Source: Flavobacterium xinjiangense
GTDB lineage: Bacteria > Bacteroidota > Bacteroidia > Flavobacteriales > Flavobacteriaceae
Length of the DNA: 64,000 nt
Reading direction: 5' to 3'
Assembly (NCBI RefSeq): GCF_900142885.1
Contig: NZ_FRCL01000010.1
Location: 83,940-147,939 of the forward strand
A program made the position numbers and the translations under genes. This document shows positions 35,800 through 45,353 of this stretch, piece after piece (position 1 is the first letter of the stretch; each line of letters starts with the position of its first letter). Under the pieces are notes generated by a model that searched no databases, had not been told where the DNA came from, and saw only the letters and a program-made list of their open reading frames with translations.

Positions 35800-35836
35800 T
35801 TAGTTAATCATTTTACATATTTTTATTGAATACAAG

Positions 35837-35872
35837 AAAGGATAGAAACTTAAAAGTCTATCCTTTTTTTTT
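35837..35872 (+). terminator. Rho-independent terminator after OmpA gene
   Basis: Perfect 10-bp stem AAAGGATAGA / TCTATCCTTT with a 10-base loop and a run of nine or more T. Confidence 0.92.
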
Positions 35873-36030
35873 GCCCAAAATTTAAATTTTAATTAATTTA
35901 TAATGAATAATTTAAAACCCATATAATCGATTACTACCTAAAAATAGGTAAAGTATTACTTGTATAAAATTTAAAACAGGAGCACTTTAACAAAAAAATT
36001 ACTATTTTTACTACTCATTTTTATGTTAAT

Positions 36031-36510
36031 ATGAACGATAACGAGAAAACCTTAGTCAAATTTTATACTGCTTTCGCAAATGCTGATGCCGAAACAATGT
36101 GCAAATGCTATCATGCCGATATACAGTTTCGTGATCCTGCCTTTGGCTTACTAAAAGGAAACGATGTTTGCGAGATGTGGAAAATGTTGGTCGAAAAAAG
36201 TAACGGAAAACTTAAAATCGAGTTTAATGAAATAAAAGCGACTGAATACATTGGTTCAGCTCAATGGATTGCAACCTATAACTTTAGTAAAACTAACAGA
36301 AAAGTAGTTAATATAATTAATGCTCAGTTTCAATTTAAGGATGGATTAATCATTAAGCATACCGATGATTTTGACATTTGGAAATGGTCTAAGCAGGCCT
36401 TTGGAATAAAAGGTTATTTATTTGGATGGACTGGTTTCTTTCACAAAAAAATTAATGAACAAGCAGTATTTTTGTTGAGAAAACATAAAGAAAATAAACA
36501 TGCTAACTGA
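36031..36510 (+). CDS. NTF2-like (SnoaL-type) family protein
   Basis: 159 residues. The chain shows the NTF2/SnoaL fold pattern: an N-terminal helix LVKFYTAFANADAETMCKCYHADIQFRDP, a gate DPAFGLLKGNDVCEMWKMLV, three long strands and a FKDGLIIKHTDDFDIWKW ending. Family members bind small hydrophobic molecules or act as isomerases and hydrolases; the substrate here cannot be predicted. Its last 11 bases overlap the next gene. Confidence 0.82.
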   Translation: MNDNEKTLVKFYTAFANADAETMCKCYHADIQFRDPAFGLLKGNDVCEMWKMLVEKSNGKLKIEFNEIKATEYIGSAQWIATYNFSKTNRKVVNIINAQFQFKDGLIIKHTDDFDIWKWSKQAFGIKGYLFGWTGFFHKKINEQAVFLLRKHKENKHAN

Positions 36511-36946
36511 AACTTTAAAATCCTTATTCACTAGAGATTTAAATAAACTTAAATCAGAAATTGAATTATATAGAAATGAAAGTGATATTTGGAAAATCCA
36601 AGAAGGCATAACTAATTCTGCCGGGAATCTTTGTCTGCATTTAATAGGTAATCTCAACACCTACGTAGGAGCTGAATTTGGAAAGACCGGTTATATAAGA
36701 AACAGAGCACTTGAATTTTCACTGAAAGATATTCCGAAGACAGAATTACTATCAAAAATCGATGAAACTATTGTTGTAGTCAATTATGCATTAAATAATA
36801 TATCGGAAGAAGAATTAAAAATGGAATTTCCTATTTTAGTTTTCGAATCAAAAACTTCAACTGAATTCTTTTTGATTCATTTAAGTACTCACCTAGCCTA
36901 TCATTTAGGCCAAATCAATTACCACAGACGACTATTGACCTTATAA
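36500..36946 (+). CDS. DinB-superfamily protein (DUF1572-like)
   Basis: 148 residues, a four-helix bundle of the DinB/YfiT type. Putative metal-binding histidines can be seen in NLCLHLIGNL and near the end in LIHLSTHLAYHLGQINYHRR, in the order expected for the superfamily. Such proteins are often metal-dependent thiol transferases (bacillithiol or mycothiol type), but most are uncharacterised. It overlaps the preceding NTF2-like gene, so translation is coupled. Confidence 0.82.
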   Translation: MLTETLKSLFTRDLNKLKSEIELYRNESDIWKIQEGITNSAGNLCLHLIGNLNTYVGAEFGKTGYIRNRALEFSLKDIPKTELLSKIDETIVVVNYALNNISEEELKMEFPILVFESKTSTEFFLIHLSTHLAYHLGQINYHRRLLTL

Positions 36947-37076
36947 TAAATAATTTACACATATTATCATCGTTAAAAACAGCTAATAGATTTAAAATTT
37001 GTAAATTTATTACTAATATTCTTTAACACTGATACTAAAGTTAGGGAAGAAATTGAAGTTATAATACGATAAAAGT

Positions 37077-38165
37077 ATGCTACCATTTCCAAATATACCC
37101 AACCCAATTACTTCCAAAAGAACCTTTTCAGCTCTGGAAATCCTTCAACTAATCGTATTTACTTCGTTGATACTTTACTTTGGAAAAACACTTTTTATTC
37201 CTTTAAGTTTTTCACTGCTCATTAGTTTTATTCTGTATCCAATATGCAAATGGATGGAGAAAAAAGGAACAAATAAAGGAACTGCAATTATTATTTCCCT
37301 TTTTTTTGTCACACTACTGGCAGGAGCAATTATTTATTTACTCTTAGCACAGGTGATGAAATTCTTACATGAATGGCAATTGTTACAAGCAAAACTTATG
37401 GATACAGCGACTCAAATAAGTGTTTTTATCACGGAACGCTTTGACATAAGTAATGAAAAACAATTAGAATTTATTAAAAACACCATTGATAACTCTGGCT
37501 CTGAGGCTTTTTCATTGTTGCGAAACACAGCTTACTCGATATCAGAATCATTTTTTATCTTTTTAATAATACCTGTTTTTTCAGCTCTCATATTATACAA
37601 TCGCCAACTTTTGTCAAACGCATTATATGATATTTTTCCAGCTGAAAGAAAAAATACCATCCATGAAATTCTTATTGAAACCATCCATGCTTATTATAAT
37701 TTCATCAAAGGCATGTTAGTCGTATATCTGATTGTTGGGATTTTAAATAGTGTTGGACTAGCAATTATTGGTGTCCCACATCCTTTTCTGTTTGGTTTTA
37801 TCGCTTCTATTCTGACATTTATACCCTATGTAGGAATAATGATATCATCACTACTGCCGATAACAGTTTCCTGGGTGACCTATAACTCTATCTGGTATCC
37901 ATTAGGTGTCATTCTTGTATTTTCTATTGTACAAGTACTGGAAGCTTATGTTATATTTCCTTTTGCCGTTGGAAGCCGTCTAAAAATAAACACACTTGTC
38001 ATTATTATAATGGTACTTGTGGGAGGCATTTTATGGGGCGCTGCCGGAATGATTCTATTTATTCCGTTTATAAGTATTGTGAAATTAATTGCAGACCGTA
38101 CGCCCAGTTTAAAATCATTATCCGTTTTATTGGGTGATAGCGAACACGAAAAACCAGGAAAATAA
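37077..38165 (+). CDS. AI-2E-family (PerM/YdiK) transporter
   Basis: 362 residues with about eight membrane helices and the family's central soluble loop. Characteristic pieces are LFIPLSFSLLISFILYPICKWMEKKG near the N-terminus, YNFIKGMLVVYLIVGILNSVGL, GVPHPFLFGFIASILTFIPYVG and the C-terminal VGGILWGAAGMILFIP. Relatives export small molecules or work as Na+/H+ antiporters; the substrate is unknown. It ends only four bases from the convergent menC stop, with no hairpin between them, so transcripts of the two may overlap. Confidence 0.9.
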   Translation: MLPFPNIPNPITSKRTFSALEILQLIVFTSLILYFGKTLFIPLSFSLLISFILYPICKWMEKKGTNKGTAIIISLFFVTLLAGAIIYLLLAQVMKFLHEWQLLQAKLMDTATQISVFITERFDISNEKQLEFIKNTIDNSGSEAFSLLRNTAYSISESFFIFLIIPVFSALILYNRQLLSNALYDIFPAERKNTIHEILIETIHAYYNFIKGMLVVYLIVGILNSVGLAIIGVPHPFLFGFIASILTFIPYVGIMISSLLPITVSWVTYNSIWYPLGVILVFSIVQVLEAYVIFPFAVGSRLKINTLVIIIMVLVGGILWGAAGMILFIPFISIVKLIADRTPSLKSLSVLLGDSEHEKPGK

Positions 38166-38169
38166 TCTA

Positions 38170-39225
38170 CTACAAAAGGTCAAAATCAAACGCCCAATCC
38201 AACTCCTTTTTATACCATAATTGTCCTTGCGAAACTGCTAACGGACAGTCAAAATTATTGGTATAAAGAGCTCCCGTTCCCAAACCTTGAGGCATCGAAT
38301 TGTGCTGTAAAAACGTCCATTGGGCAATGGCGTTTAGACCAATATTACTCTCTAAAGCTGAGGTAATCCACCAGCCAATTTTATGCTTTTCAGCCAAAGA
38401 AATCCATTCTTCTGTACCTCTAAAACCACCTACGAAACTAGGCTTCAGAATAATGTATTGCGGTTTGATTTTCTCCAATAATTGTTCTTTTTCTTCTACC
38501 GTAAACACGCCAATCAGCTCTTCGTCTAATGCAATAGGAAAAGGAGTGATTTTACACAACTCTGCCATCCTGTCAGTATGATTTTTTCGTATTGGCTGCT
38601 CTATGCTATGTAATTTAAATTCAGATAGTTGATTTAATTTATCTAAAGCTGTATTTTCATCAAACGCACCGTTAGCATCTACCCGTATTTCGACTTGTTC
38701 CGGAGTAAAATGTTCCCGAATAAACCGCAATAACTGCAGCTCTTTATCGAAATCTATCGCGCCTATTTTAAGTTTTATACATTTAAAACCCTGAGCCAGT
38801 TTTTCCTCAATTTGCTCCTTCATAAACGACTCCTCTCCCATCCAAACCAAACCATTTATCAAGATGGATTTTGTACCATTTGTGAAGTCCGAAGGAAAGA
38901 GTAAAAAAGGGGTTTCACTCTCCAAAGACTGGAACGCCATTTCGACTCCAAACTGTATCGAAGGAAACTCCATTAACGCTTCCCAAAGTTGGTCTTTTCC
39001 TAAGTGGATATTGTCGCAAGTCCATCGCAATTTTTCTTCATAATCTGGTCGATCATCAATACTCAATCCGCGAAGAATTCCGCATTCACCAATTGCTTTT
39101 TTACCGTCTTGCTCCAAGATGATAAACCAAGTTTCTTTTTCATTCATAACACCACGGGAAGTTCCTGATGGGCGTTTGAAATTAAGAATATATTTATGAT
39201 ACGTTGCTTTCAAAATAGAATTCAT
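38170..39225 (-). CDS. menC: o-Succinylbenzoate synthase
   Basis: 351 residues, enolase superfamily. The catalytic Lys pair is in CIKLKIG, metal ligands are in RVDANGA, SIEQPI and ALDEE, and the second Lys in ILKPSFVGG. MenC dehydrates SHCHC to o-succinylbenzoate in menaquinone synthesis. The identification is strengthened by menA, menB and menD in the same window. The start lies one base after the stop of the TPR protein gene, so it is translated from the same transcript. Confidence 0.93.
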   Translation of the reverse strand: MNSILKATYHKYILNFKRPSGTSRGVMNEKETWFIILEQDGKKAIGECGILRGLSIDDRPDYEEKLRWTCDNIHLGKDQLWEALMEFPSIQFGVEMAFQSLESETPFLLFPSDFTNGTKSILINGLVWMGEESFMKEQIEEKLAQGFKCIKLKIGAIDFDKELQLLRFIREHFTPEQVEIRVDANGAFDENTALDKLNQLSEFKLHSIEQPIRKNHTDRMAELCKITPFPIALDEELIGVFTVEEKEQLLEKIKPQYIILKPSFVGGFRGTEEWISLAEKHKIGWWITSALESNIGLNAIAQWTFLQHNSMPQGLGTGALYTNNFDCPLAVSQGQLWYKKELDWAFDFDLL

Positions 39226-39226
39226 A

Positions 39227-40432
39227 TTAATTAAGAACTTTTACAATTCTTTCAAAATCATCATTTTTAATGCCCATTTTTTTGAAAGTTTCAAAATCCA
39301 GTTTTACTTTTTCAGTCCAACTCAAACTATCGGTAACGTTTTGAGATTGGTATTGCTTGTAAATAGCTTTGGCTGAAGAATAATTATCATTCAATAAATA
39401 CGCATGTGCCAAATTCAGCTTTATCAATAATTCCGAATCATCCAGCTTCTCGCCTTCTTTTAAGAATTTAATAGCTTTACCGTACTGTTTAGTCAAAATA
39501 TAACTGTTTCCTATCGCATTGTAATCTAATGCTGTTGCTTTTCCGTCATTGATTATAGTACTCCATTTCATGATTGCATCCCCTTGCTTCCCTAGTTTTG
39601 TAAACAAAGTGGCTTGTTTACGCAAATCATCATAAACTCCTTTAGAAAGACTTGTTTCTCCAAAGCAACTATTCCCAAAATCCTTAAAAGCTTTAGAACG
39701 CTCCATCGGTAATAATTTTTGAAATTCCTTGAACTTGTATTTGAACTGTATTTTATCAAGAATACAAACGCAAAAATCATCTGAATTTGTCATTTTTTGA
39801 GCCATATTAGATGTTTTACATTGATCAATTATGGATTTTCTGTTTACTACAGTCCATCCTCGGCTGAGTTTGTTATCGACCCACGGTACGACTTCAAGTA
39901 TAATTTTCTGGTTCATGATCCAGTTCTTACTTTCGAAACCAAACCATAAATTTCCTGAATTCGATTTCATACAAGCCGATTTCTCTGCAGAAAGCCGTTT
40001 GGCATCTTTGCTAACGGGCGTATCCTGAACCAAACAAGCGTCATCTGTTTTCCCATCTGCTTTGTATTTTGTAGCTAAGTCGGCACTAGAAAAAATTGCG
40101 TACTTGCATTTGTCATCTCCAAAGATTTTAGACAATATAAAAACAGCACCTGCCGAGCCTTGGCTTATTCCCGTAGGATCTGGAATAGCTTTCAAAACCG
40201 AAACCAAACTGCCCGCCATTTGTTGATTTTTATCTAAAAGCGTTATTCTGTAAACGAGTTCGGTGGTTCCTTCAGGGAAATCTTGGGTTTTTATAATTAT
40301 CCTGCCTCTTGCGGAAACTGTAATTTCTTCAGTTGTAGCGCGAGCTTTATCCCAATAGCCGTCTTTTTGAGAAAAAACGGTATTCATTGAAACCAGAAAC
40401 AGTATAAAAAAAATGAAATATTTATTTTGCAT
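39227..40432 (-). CDS. Secreted TPR-containing protein
   Basis: 401 residues with a signal peptide (about 1-22, ending VFSQ). The first 200 residues form a beta-rich domain with many Cys that I cannot name. A helical part with an EFQKLLPMERSKAFKDFGNSC segment follows, then TPR-like repeats (about 265-385, including TALDYNAIGNSYILTKQYGKAI and NLAHAYLLNDNYSSAKAIY). It is likely a periplasmic protein-interaction factor. It stands directly upstream of menC on the same strand, but no functional link to menaquinone is evident. Confidence 0.8.
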   Translation of the reverse strand: MQNKYFIFFILFLVSMNTVFSQKDGYWDKARATTEEITVSARGRIIIKTQDFPEGTTELVYRITLLDKNQQMAGSLVSVLKAIPDPTGISQGSAGAVFILSKIFGDDKCKYAIFSSADLATKYKADGKTDDACLVQDTPVSKDAKRLSAEKSACMKSNSGNLWFGFESKNWIMNQKIILEVVPWVDNKLSRGWTVVNRKSIIDQCKTSNMAQKMTNSDDFCVCILDKIQFKYKFKEFQKLLPMERSKAFKDFGNSCFGETSLSKGVYDDLRKQATLFTKLGKQGDAIMKWSTIINDGKATALDYNAIGNSYILTKQYGKAIKFLKEGEKLDDSELLIKLNLAHAYLLNDNYSSAKAIYKQYQSQNVTDSLSWTEKVKLDFETFKKMGIKNDDFERIVKVLN

Positions 40433-40516
40433 GATTGATATAAAATTTAAACACTAAGCGCACAATCCCGAAGCGTCGATATTCGCAAAGTTCACAAGGT
40501 ATCGAACCAAAGAAAA

Positions 40517-40597
40517 CCTAGCCCTGATAGAAGCGGCATCCTTTACTTGTGCTCTTTAGCAAGTAAAGATACAAGCGGATGGCAGGAGATTGCTTCG
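40517..40597 (+). repeat. Flavobacterium-type intergenic palindromic repeat, copy 1
   Basis: Pattern CCTAGCCCTGATAGAAGCGG, CATC, a perfect hairpin CTTTACTTG / CAAGTAAAG, then GATACAAGCGGATGGCAGGA. The same ordered blocks, with a different central hairpin, occur in inverted orientation at 47068-47137. It fills the gap between the UPF0173 and TPR genes. Confidence 0.75.
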
Positions 40598-40614
40598 AAA
40601 AACTCGCAATGACA

Positions 40615-41292
40615 TTACAAGTCTATAGAACTTCCTATTTCCAATAGCATCAAATCTTTTCCTTTGTCGAAGAATTTACGAATAGCAGCTTCATGATCGA
40701 TTTCGATATAACCAAAAGTATCGTAGTGGTAGCCCAGAATTTTATCGCAGTCGACAAAATCAGAAGCAATAATGGCATCTTCGACATCCATCGTAAAATT
40801 ATCTCCTATCGGCAGAATTGCCAAATCGAGTTTGGTACGCATCGAAATGAGTTTCATATCCATAGTCAGCGCGGTATCTCCAGCAATATAGACATTTTTG
40901 TGTTCGCCTTCAATTACGAAACCACCGGGATTCCCGCCGTAGCTGCCGTCAGGAAATGAACTGGAATGAATCGCATTTACATATTTCAGTTTCCCAAAAT
41001 CGAAATTCCAGCTTCCACCATGATTCACTGGATGCGATTGAAACCCTTTTTGAGAATAATATCCTGCAATCTCAGCATTAGAAACGATTACCGCATTAGT
41101 TCTTTTAGCAATAGCTTCCACGTCAAGAATATGATCACCGTGCGCATGCGTCACTAAAATATAATCTGCTTTCAAGGTATTAATGTCAATATGTGAAGCT
41201 TTAGGATTTGCGGAAATATAGGGATCTACTATAATATGCTTGCCGCTCACTTCGATTCCCAAAGAGGCATGACCGTAAAATGTTATTTTCAT
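40615..41292 (-). CDS. UPF0173 metal-dependent hydrolase (metallo-beta-lactamase fold)
   Basis: 225 residues, the usual UPF0173 length. It starts MKITFYGHASLGIEVSGK and carries the metal motif VTHAHGDHI, a second His in the VNHGGSW region, Asp in IAGDTALT, and a late GYHYDTFG. These give the di-metal site of the beta-lactamase fold. Substrates of the family are not established. It lies between menA and the TPR-menC pair in the same direction. Confidence 0.92.
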   Translation of the reverse strand: MKITFYGHASLGIEVSGKHIIVDPYISANPKASHIDINTLKADYILVTHAHGDHILDVEAIAKRTNAVIVSNAEIAGYYSQKGFQSHPVNHGGSWNFDFGKLKYVNAIHSSSFPDGSYGGNPGGFVIEGEHKNVYIAGDTALTMDMKLISMRTKLDLAILPIGDNFTMDVEDAIIASDFVDCDKILGYHYDTFGYIEIDHEAAIRKFFDKGKDLMLLEIGSSIDL

Positions 41293-41370
41293 TTTTTTTA
41301 AATTTAAAAATTGACAGATTTAAAAGTTGAAAGATTCAATCTTAAAAATCTATTATTGTTTATTTTTCTG

Positions 41371-42321
41371 CTAAGAATTATTTACTATTAAATCCGAAAA
41401 AAAGTAGATCATACATAAGGCTAACAATATAGAAAGCGCAAAAGTACTCAATGCCAGTTTTTTTAATTCAGGATCTAATAATCTAGGCTCTTGATTCTTA
41501 TAAACATTATTTAAATGTTTAGTTAAAGGTATATAAGCCAACAAAAACAAATATTGATCAAAGTGGAAATTACTTAACAATGCAAAAATAAGAACCAAAA
41601 CCATTGCCGTAATCACCAAAAAATAATGATATCTTTTTGCTTTAGTCGCACCAATTTTTACAACGATTGTATTTTTATTAGACTTCCTGTCCGAAGCTTC
41701 ATCGCGCATATTATTCAAATTCAAAACTCCCACGCTCAATAATCCGATGGCGCTTGCAGGTAAAAACAATACAAAATCCAGTTGTTTTGAATAAAGAAAA
41801 TTCACCCCTAAAGTACTTACCAACCCAAAAAATACGAAGACAAACAAATCGCCATATCCACGGTATCCATAGGCAGTATTCCCCACTGTATAACGAATTG
41901 CCGAAACAATAGATAAAAGTCCCAATGCTAGAAAGAATAAAGAATACCAAATATTCGTATCCGCAAACGCATAATAAATCAATAGTATCGCAGAGAGTAA
42001 TGTCAGCAATGAAGTTATAATTATAGCGCGTTTCATAGCTGCAGGAGAGATTACACCGCTTTGTATGGCGCGTTTTGGCCCTACTCGATCTTCATTATCC
42101 GTTCCTTTCATCCCATCGCCGTAATCATTAGCAAAGTTGGATAGTATTTGTAATCCAAGAGTCGTCAAGATGGCAAAACCAAATATTCTCCAATTGAAAA
42201 CCTCTGTTGGCGTAAGCACGTTATCGGTCGGGTTTGCTAATGCATACATGCTACCGACAATAATTCCGGATACAGATAATGGTAATGTTCTTAATCGTGC
42301 GGCTTGAATCCAGTGTTTCAT
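41371..42321 (-). CDS. menA: 1,4-Dihydroxy-2-naphthoate polyprenyltransferase
   Basis: 316 residues, UbiA superfamily, about eight to nine membrane helices. The first Asp-rich motif is NFANDYGDGMKGTDNEDRVGP and the second is NNMRDEASDRKSNKNT, which chelate Mg and the prenyl diphosphate. MenA attaches the isoprenoid tail to DHNA at the cytoplasmic membrane. The N-terminus MKHWIQAARLRTLPLSVSGI is typical. It lies downstream of the two PH-domain genes and menB on the same strand. Confidence 0.93.
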   Translation of the reverse strand: MKHWIQAARLRTLPLSVSGIIVGSMYALANPTDNVLTPTEVFNWRIFGFAILTTLGLQILSNFANDYGDGMKGTDNEDRVGPKRAIQSGVISPAAMKRAIIITSLLTLLSAILLIYYAFADTNIWYSLFFLALGLLSIVSAIRYTVGNTAYGYRGYGDLFVFVFFGLVSTLGVNFLYSKQLDFVLFLPASAIGLLSVGVLNLNNMRDEASDRKSNKNTIVVKIGATKAKRYHYFLVITAMVLVLIFALLSNFHFDQYLFLLAYIPLTKHLNNVYKNQEPRLLDPELKKLALSTFALSILLALCMIYFFSDLIVNNS

Positions 42322-42408
42322 ATCTTTTTGTTTAACTGTTTATTCGGTTAATTGTTGATTCGATTATTCGGTTAAATGATTAAATAATCAACGATTAAAC
42401 TAATTTAT

Positions 42409-43923
42409 TTACATCCAATTGCTATTGGAGGTTTCTATTTCGTACAACCAAAGGTTGACATATTTTTTTATTGTTGTAAAATTACCCAATTGGAAAGAGA
42501 TTTCGCCACCAGCAGTATGCAAAGTTATCGAACCTATATTCAAATTTTTATGCCAAAAAAGCTGTGAAGTCGTAATCGCTTGAATTTTAGTCGGTTCAAT
42601 AATTTCATTACTAATATCCCAAGCGCCACTTTGTTTGATAATAAAATGATCATCGATAAAGAGCCTGCTATTTTTGAATCTAAAAAACTGAACAAATCCT
42701 ACTAAAATAATGTAAATCGGCACTAAATAACCATATTCAAAAACGACAGGCATAACCCAATATCCAAATGCTCCGAATCCTGACAAAGGTAATCCTATCG
42801 ATAAGAAAAGAGAAAAGCCAAGCTTACGAAAATTAGGTTTTAACATCACCCCTTTTTTTGGTATTTTTCGAAACAACAACTGCAATATTGCATCACTTTC
42901 TGACACACTGCAACCCGGAATTTCGATTGCTGATTTGCGCTCTTCTTTTTCACCACTGGTGGCTTGCCTGATTTTTAGTTCCAGAATATTCATTTTCTTT
43001 TGAAAATAATTACTGGTAACGGTTGTAATTTGAACTTTTTCTGGCTTTATAATCGTGCTTTTTGTATTTAACAAACCGAAAGAAAGCAACAAAGAACCCT
43101 TCTGTCTTGTGATGTTATAATCGTAATATTTGAAAACAATTCGAACCAAATTGATTACCAAAACAGTCGACAGCAACAGTATAATAAAGATGAAAAAGGT
43201 TTGAATTACTAAATTCTTATCAACATAATTTTCAATATTTTCGTCATGAAAAACATCTCTGCCAGTGATTTTTTTTATGTAATCTGAAACTGTGATTAAA
43301 AACAGCAACAATAGCGAAATGCTTCTTCCGTAATTAGAGGTAATTCCAATTTTTAACAAGCTTAAAAAACTTATTTTTATAAAAGGATGTTCTTCTTCAA
43401 GTTGTTTTTCTATTGATTTTCCAAAATGAGATTCTTCGGCTTCACTGGTACTTTTTTTAACTTCATTTTGCAACAAACGAGATTTTAATTCCAATGCCAG
43501 TTCATGTGAAATTGCTTTAATTGCGCCTTCTTTTTTATTGGTTCCGGCTGTATCTACATCAAGTTCGTATACACCAATCAACCTTTGAACAAAAGACTGG
43601 TTTATATTTACTTGTTGGATTTTATCGAGTTGAATCGCCGTTTTAGTTTTATTAAAGACTCCTTCGGTAATTATAAATTCTTCATTTATCGTATCTAAAA
43701 AGAAAGTGAAATTCAAATATTTCAAATACGAAACTACTGCTATAGCAACGAATACTAGAATTCCTCCAAGTAAAAGATACATTTTATTAACTTCATCAAA
43801 CTTGAAAATCCAAATTACAATAATGGGCCATAAGGCTCTACCATACTGCTGCAGCGAATAAAAAAACAGCACTAAAATCCCAACCACAGACTGCCGTTGC
43901 GGCTGGCTAAAATCAGTACTCAT
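42409..43923 (-). CDS. PH-domain membrane protein, YdbT-like
   Basis: 504 residues with pairs of membrane helices separating three bacterial PH (bPH2, DUF304) domains: about 75-140 (EFIITEGVFNKTKTAIQLDKIQ), 265-345 (NITRQKGSLLLSFGLLNTKSTIIKP) and 415-495 (HFIIKQSGAWDISNEIIEP). This is the YdbT organisation. In Bacillus, YdbS and YdbT are encoded together and help tolerance to some bacteriocins; the function here is unknown. Its start codon overlaps the stop of the YdbS-like gene by one base. Confidence 0.87.
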   Translation of the reverse strand: MSTDFSQPQRQSVVGILVLFFYSLQQYGRALWPIIVIWIFKFDEVNKMYLLLGGILVFVAIAVVSYLKYLNFTFFLDTINEEFIITEGVFNKTKTAIQLDKIQQVNINQSFVQRLIGVYELDVDTAGTNKKEGAIKAISHELALELKSRLLQNEVKKSTSEAEESHFGKSIEKQLEEEHPFIKISFLSLLKIGITSNYGRSISLLLLFLITVSDYIKKITGRDVFHDENIENYVDKNLVIQTFFIFIILLLSTVLVINLVRIVFKYYDYNITRQKGSLLLSFGLLNTKSTIIKPEKVQITTVTSNYFQKKMNILELKIRQATSGEKEERKSAIEIPGCSVSESDAILQLLFRKIPKKGVMLKPNFRKLGFSLFLSIGLPLSGFGAFGYWVMPVVFEYGYLVPIYIILVGFVQFFRFKNSRLFIDDHFIIKQSGAWDISNEIIEPTKIQAITTSQLFWHKNLNIGSITLHTAGGEISFQLGNFTTIKKYVNLWLYEIETSNSNWM

Positions 43924-44438
43924 TAAAGTTGCTTTTGTATTTTACCCATCAACAGCTGCTTGATATTTTCGGCTTGTTCTTTTTCAATTCCTGGAATTTC
44001 AATATTACTGGCACTTCCTCCAGCCGTAAAGATTTCAATTTTAGCCAATCCAAAATAACGGGAAACTAATCCTTCATGCAAAGCAACGTGCTGTATTCTG
44101 TTATAAGGAATTACAATTGTATTTGTCGCAATAATTCCATGTCTAAAAAGAACATCGTGGTTCCTGAAAGCAAATCTTTTTTTGCGGAAAGCAATACGGG
44201 AAAACAATAAAATCAAAACTATCAACACAATCGTTAAGCTCATTAATTCTGATTGAAACTCGGAGAACTCTTTTATAAAAATCAATCCCAACAGCATTCC
44301 AGAACATATAAATACGATTAAAATAAAACAACTTATCAAAGTTACTTTCCAATAATTAGGATGCAAAACTGTAAACTGCACTTCCTCAAATTTTGGAAGC
44401 TGACTCGTATCTATTGTTTCATTTGTGAAATTTTCCAT
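43923..44438 (-). CDS. PH-domain membrane protein, YdbS-like
   Basis: 171 residues: two membrane helices (about 30-50 and 58-78) and one bPH2 domain (about 85-165) with FRHGIIATNTIVIPYNRIQHVALHEG and IEIFTAGGSASNIEIPGI. This is the short partner of the YdbT-like protein, whose gene begins on its last base (TAATG), so the two are translationally coupled and probably form one complex. Confidence 0.88.
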   Translation of the reverse strand: MENFTNETIDTSQLPKFEEVQFTVLHPNYWKVTLISCFILIVFICSGMLLGLIFIKEFSEFQSELMSLTIVLIVLILLFSRIAFRKKRFAFRNHDVLFRHGIIATNTIVIPYNRIQHVALHEGLVSRYFGLAKIEIFTAGGSASNIEIPGIEKEQAENIKQLLMGKIQKQL

Positions 44439-44468
44439 TTATAAAGTTTAATTTAAAGTTTATGGTTC

Positions 44469-44505
44469 AAAAAGTTTAAAGTTCCTTGTCAGAACAACTT
44501 TAAAC
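44469..44505 (-). terminator. Rho-independent terminator after menB
   Basis: On the minus strand a perfect 10-bp stem GTTTAAAGTT / AACTTTAAAC with a 12-base loop is followed by five T residues. It separates menB from the PH-domain genes, although readthrough is possible. Confidence 0.7.
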
Positions 44506-44522
44506 TTTAAACATCAAACTTT

Positions 44523-45353
44523 TTATGGCAACCATTTTTTTTCAAAATTTGGTTTTCTTTTCTCAAGGAATGCATTTCTGCCTTCTTTTGCTTCTTCGGT
44601 CATATACGCAAGGCGTGTTGCTTCTCCGGCAAAAACCTGTTGTCCCACCATTCCATCATCCGTAAGATTCATAGCGAATTTTAGCATTTTAATCGCCATC
44701 GGTGATTTTTGCAAAATTTCCTGTGCCCATTCGAAAGCCGTATCTTCTAATTCTTCATGCGGAATCACGGCATTTACCATCCCCATATCCATAGCCTCTT
44801 GAGCGGAATAATTGCGTCCTAGGAAGAAAATCTCTCTAGCTTTTTTTTGTCCCACCATTTTAGCTAAATAGGCAGATCCGTAACCTCCATCAAAACTAGT
44901 TACATCTGCATCCGTTTGTTTGAAAATCGCGTGTTCTTTGCTGGCCAAAGTCAAGTCGCACACTACATGCAAACTGTGTCCACCGCCTACAGCCCAACCA
45001 GGGACTACAGCAATGACCACTTTTGGCATGAATCGAATTAATCGTTGTACTTCTAAAATATTCAAACGATGTTGTCCGTCCTCGCCCACATATCCTTGAT
45101 GACCGCGTGCGTTTTGATCGCCACCGCTACAGAAAGAATACACACCATCCTTTGACGATGGTCCTTCGGCAGACAATAGAACTACTCCAATCGAAGTATC
45201 TTCTTGCGCATCATAAAAAGCATTGTACAATTCAGCAGTCGTTTTTGGACGGAAAGCGTTGCGCACATCCGGTCTGTTGAAAGCGATTCTGGCAACGCCA
45301 TTGCATTTCTTATAAGTGATATCTTCGTATTCTTTGGCAGTAATCCAATCCAT
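44523..45353 (-). CDS. menB: 1,4-Dihydroxy-2-naphthoyl-CoA synthase
   Basis: 276 residues, crotonase fold. Conserved MenB parts include ITYKKCNGVARIAFNRPDVRNAFRP, the oxyanion loop FCSGGDQNARG, VAVVPGWAVGGGHSLHVVCDLT, and SFDGGYGSAYLAKMVGQKKAREIFFLGR. The enzyme cyclises o-succinylbenzoyl-CoA to DHNA-CoA. The gene is monocistronic or heads the menB-PH-PH-menA run; a hairpin follows it. Confidence 0.95.
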   Translation of the reverse strand: MDWITAKEYEDITYKKCNGVARIAFNRPDVRNAFRPKTTAELYNAFYDAQEDTSIGVVLLSAEGPSSKDGVYSFCSGGDQNARGHQGYVGEDGQHRLNILEVQRLIRFMPKVVIAVVPGWAVGGGHSLHVVCDLTLASKEHAIFKQTDADVTSFDGGYGSAYLAKMVGQKKAREIFFLGRNYSAQEAMDMGMVNAVIPHEELEDTAFEWAQEILQKSPMAIKMLKFAMNLTDDGMVGQQVFAGEATRLAYMTEEAKEGRNAFLEKRKPNFEKKWLP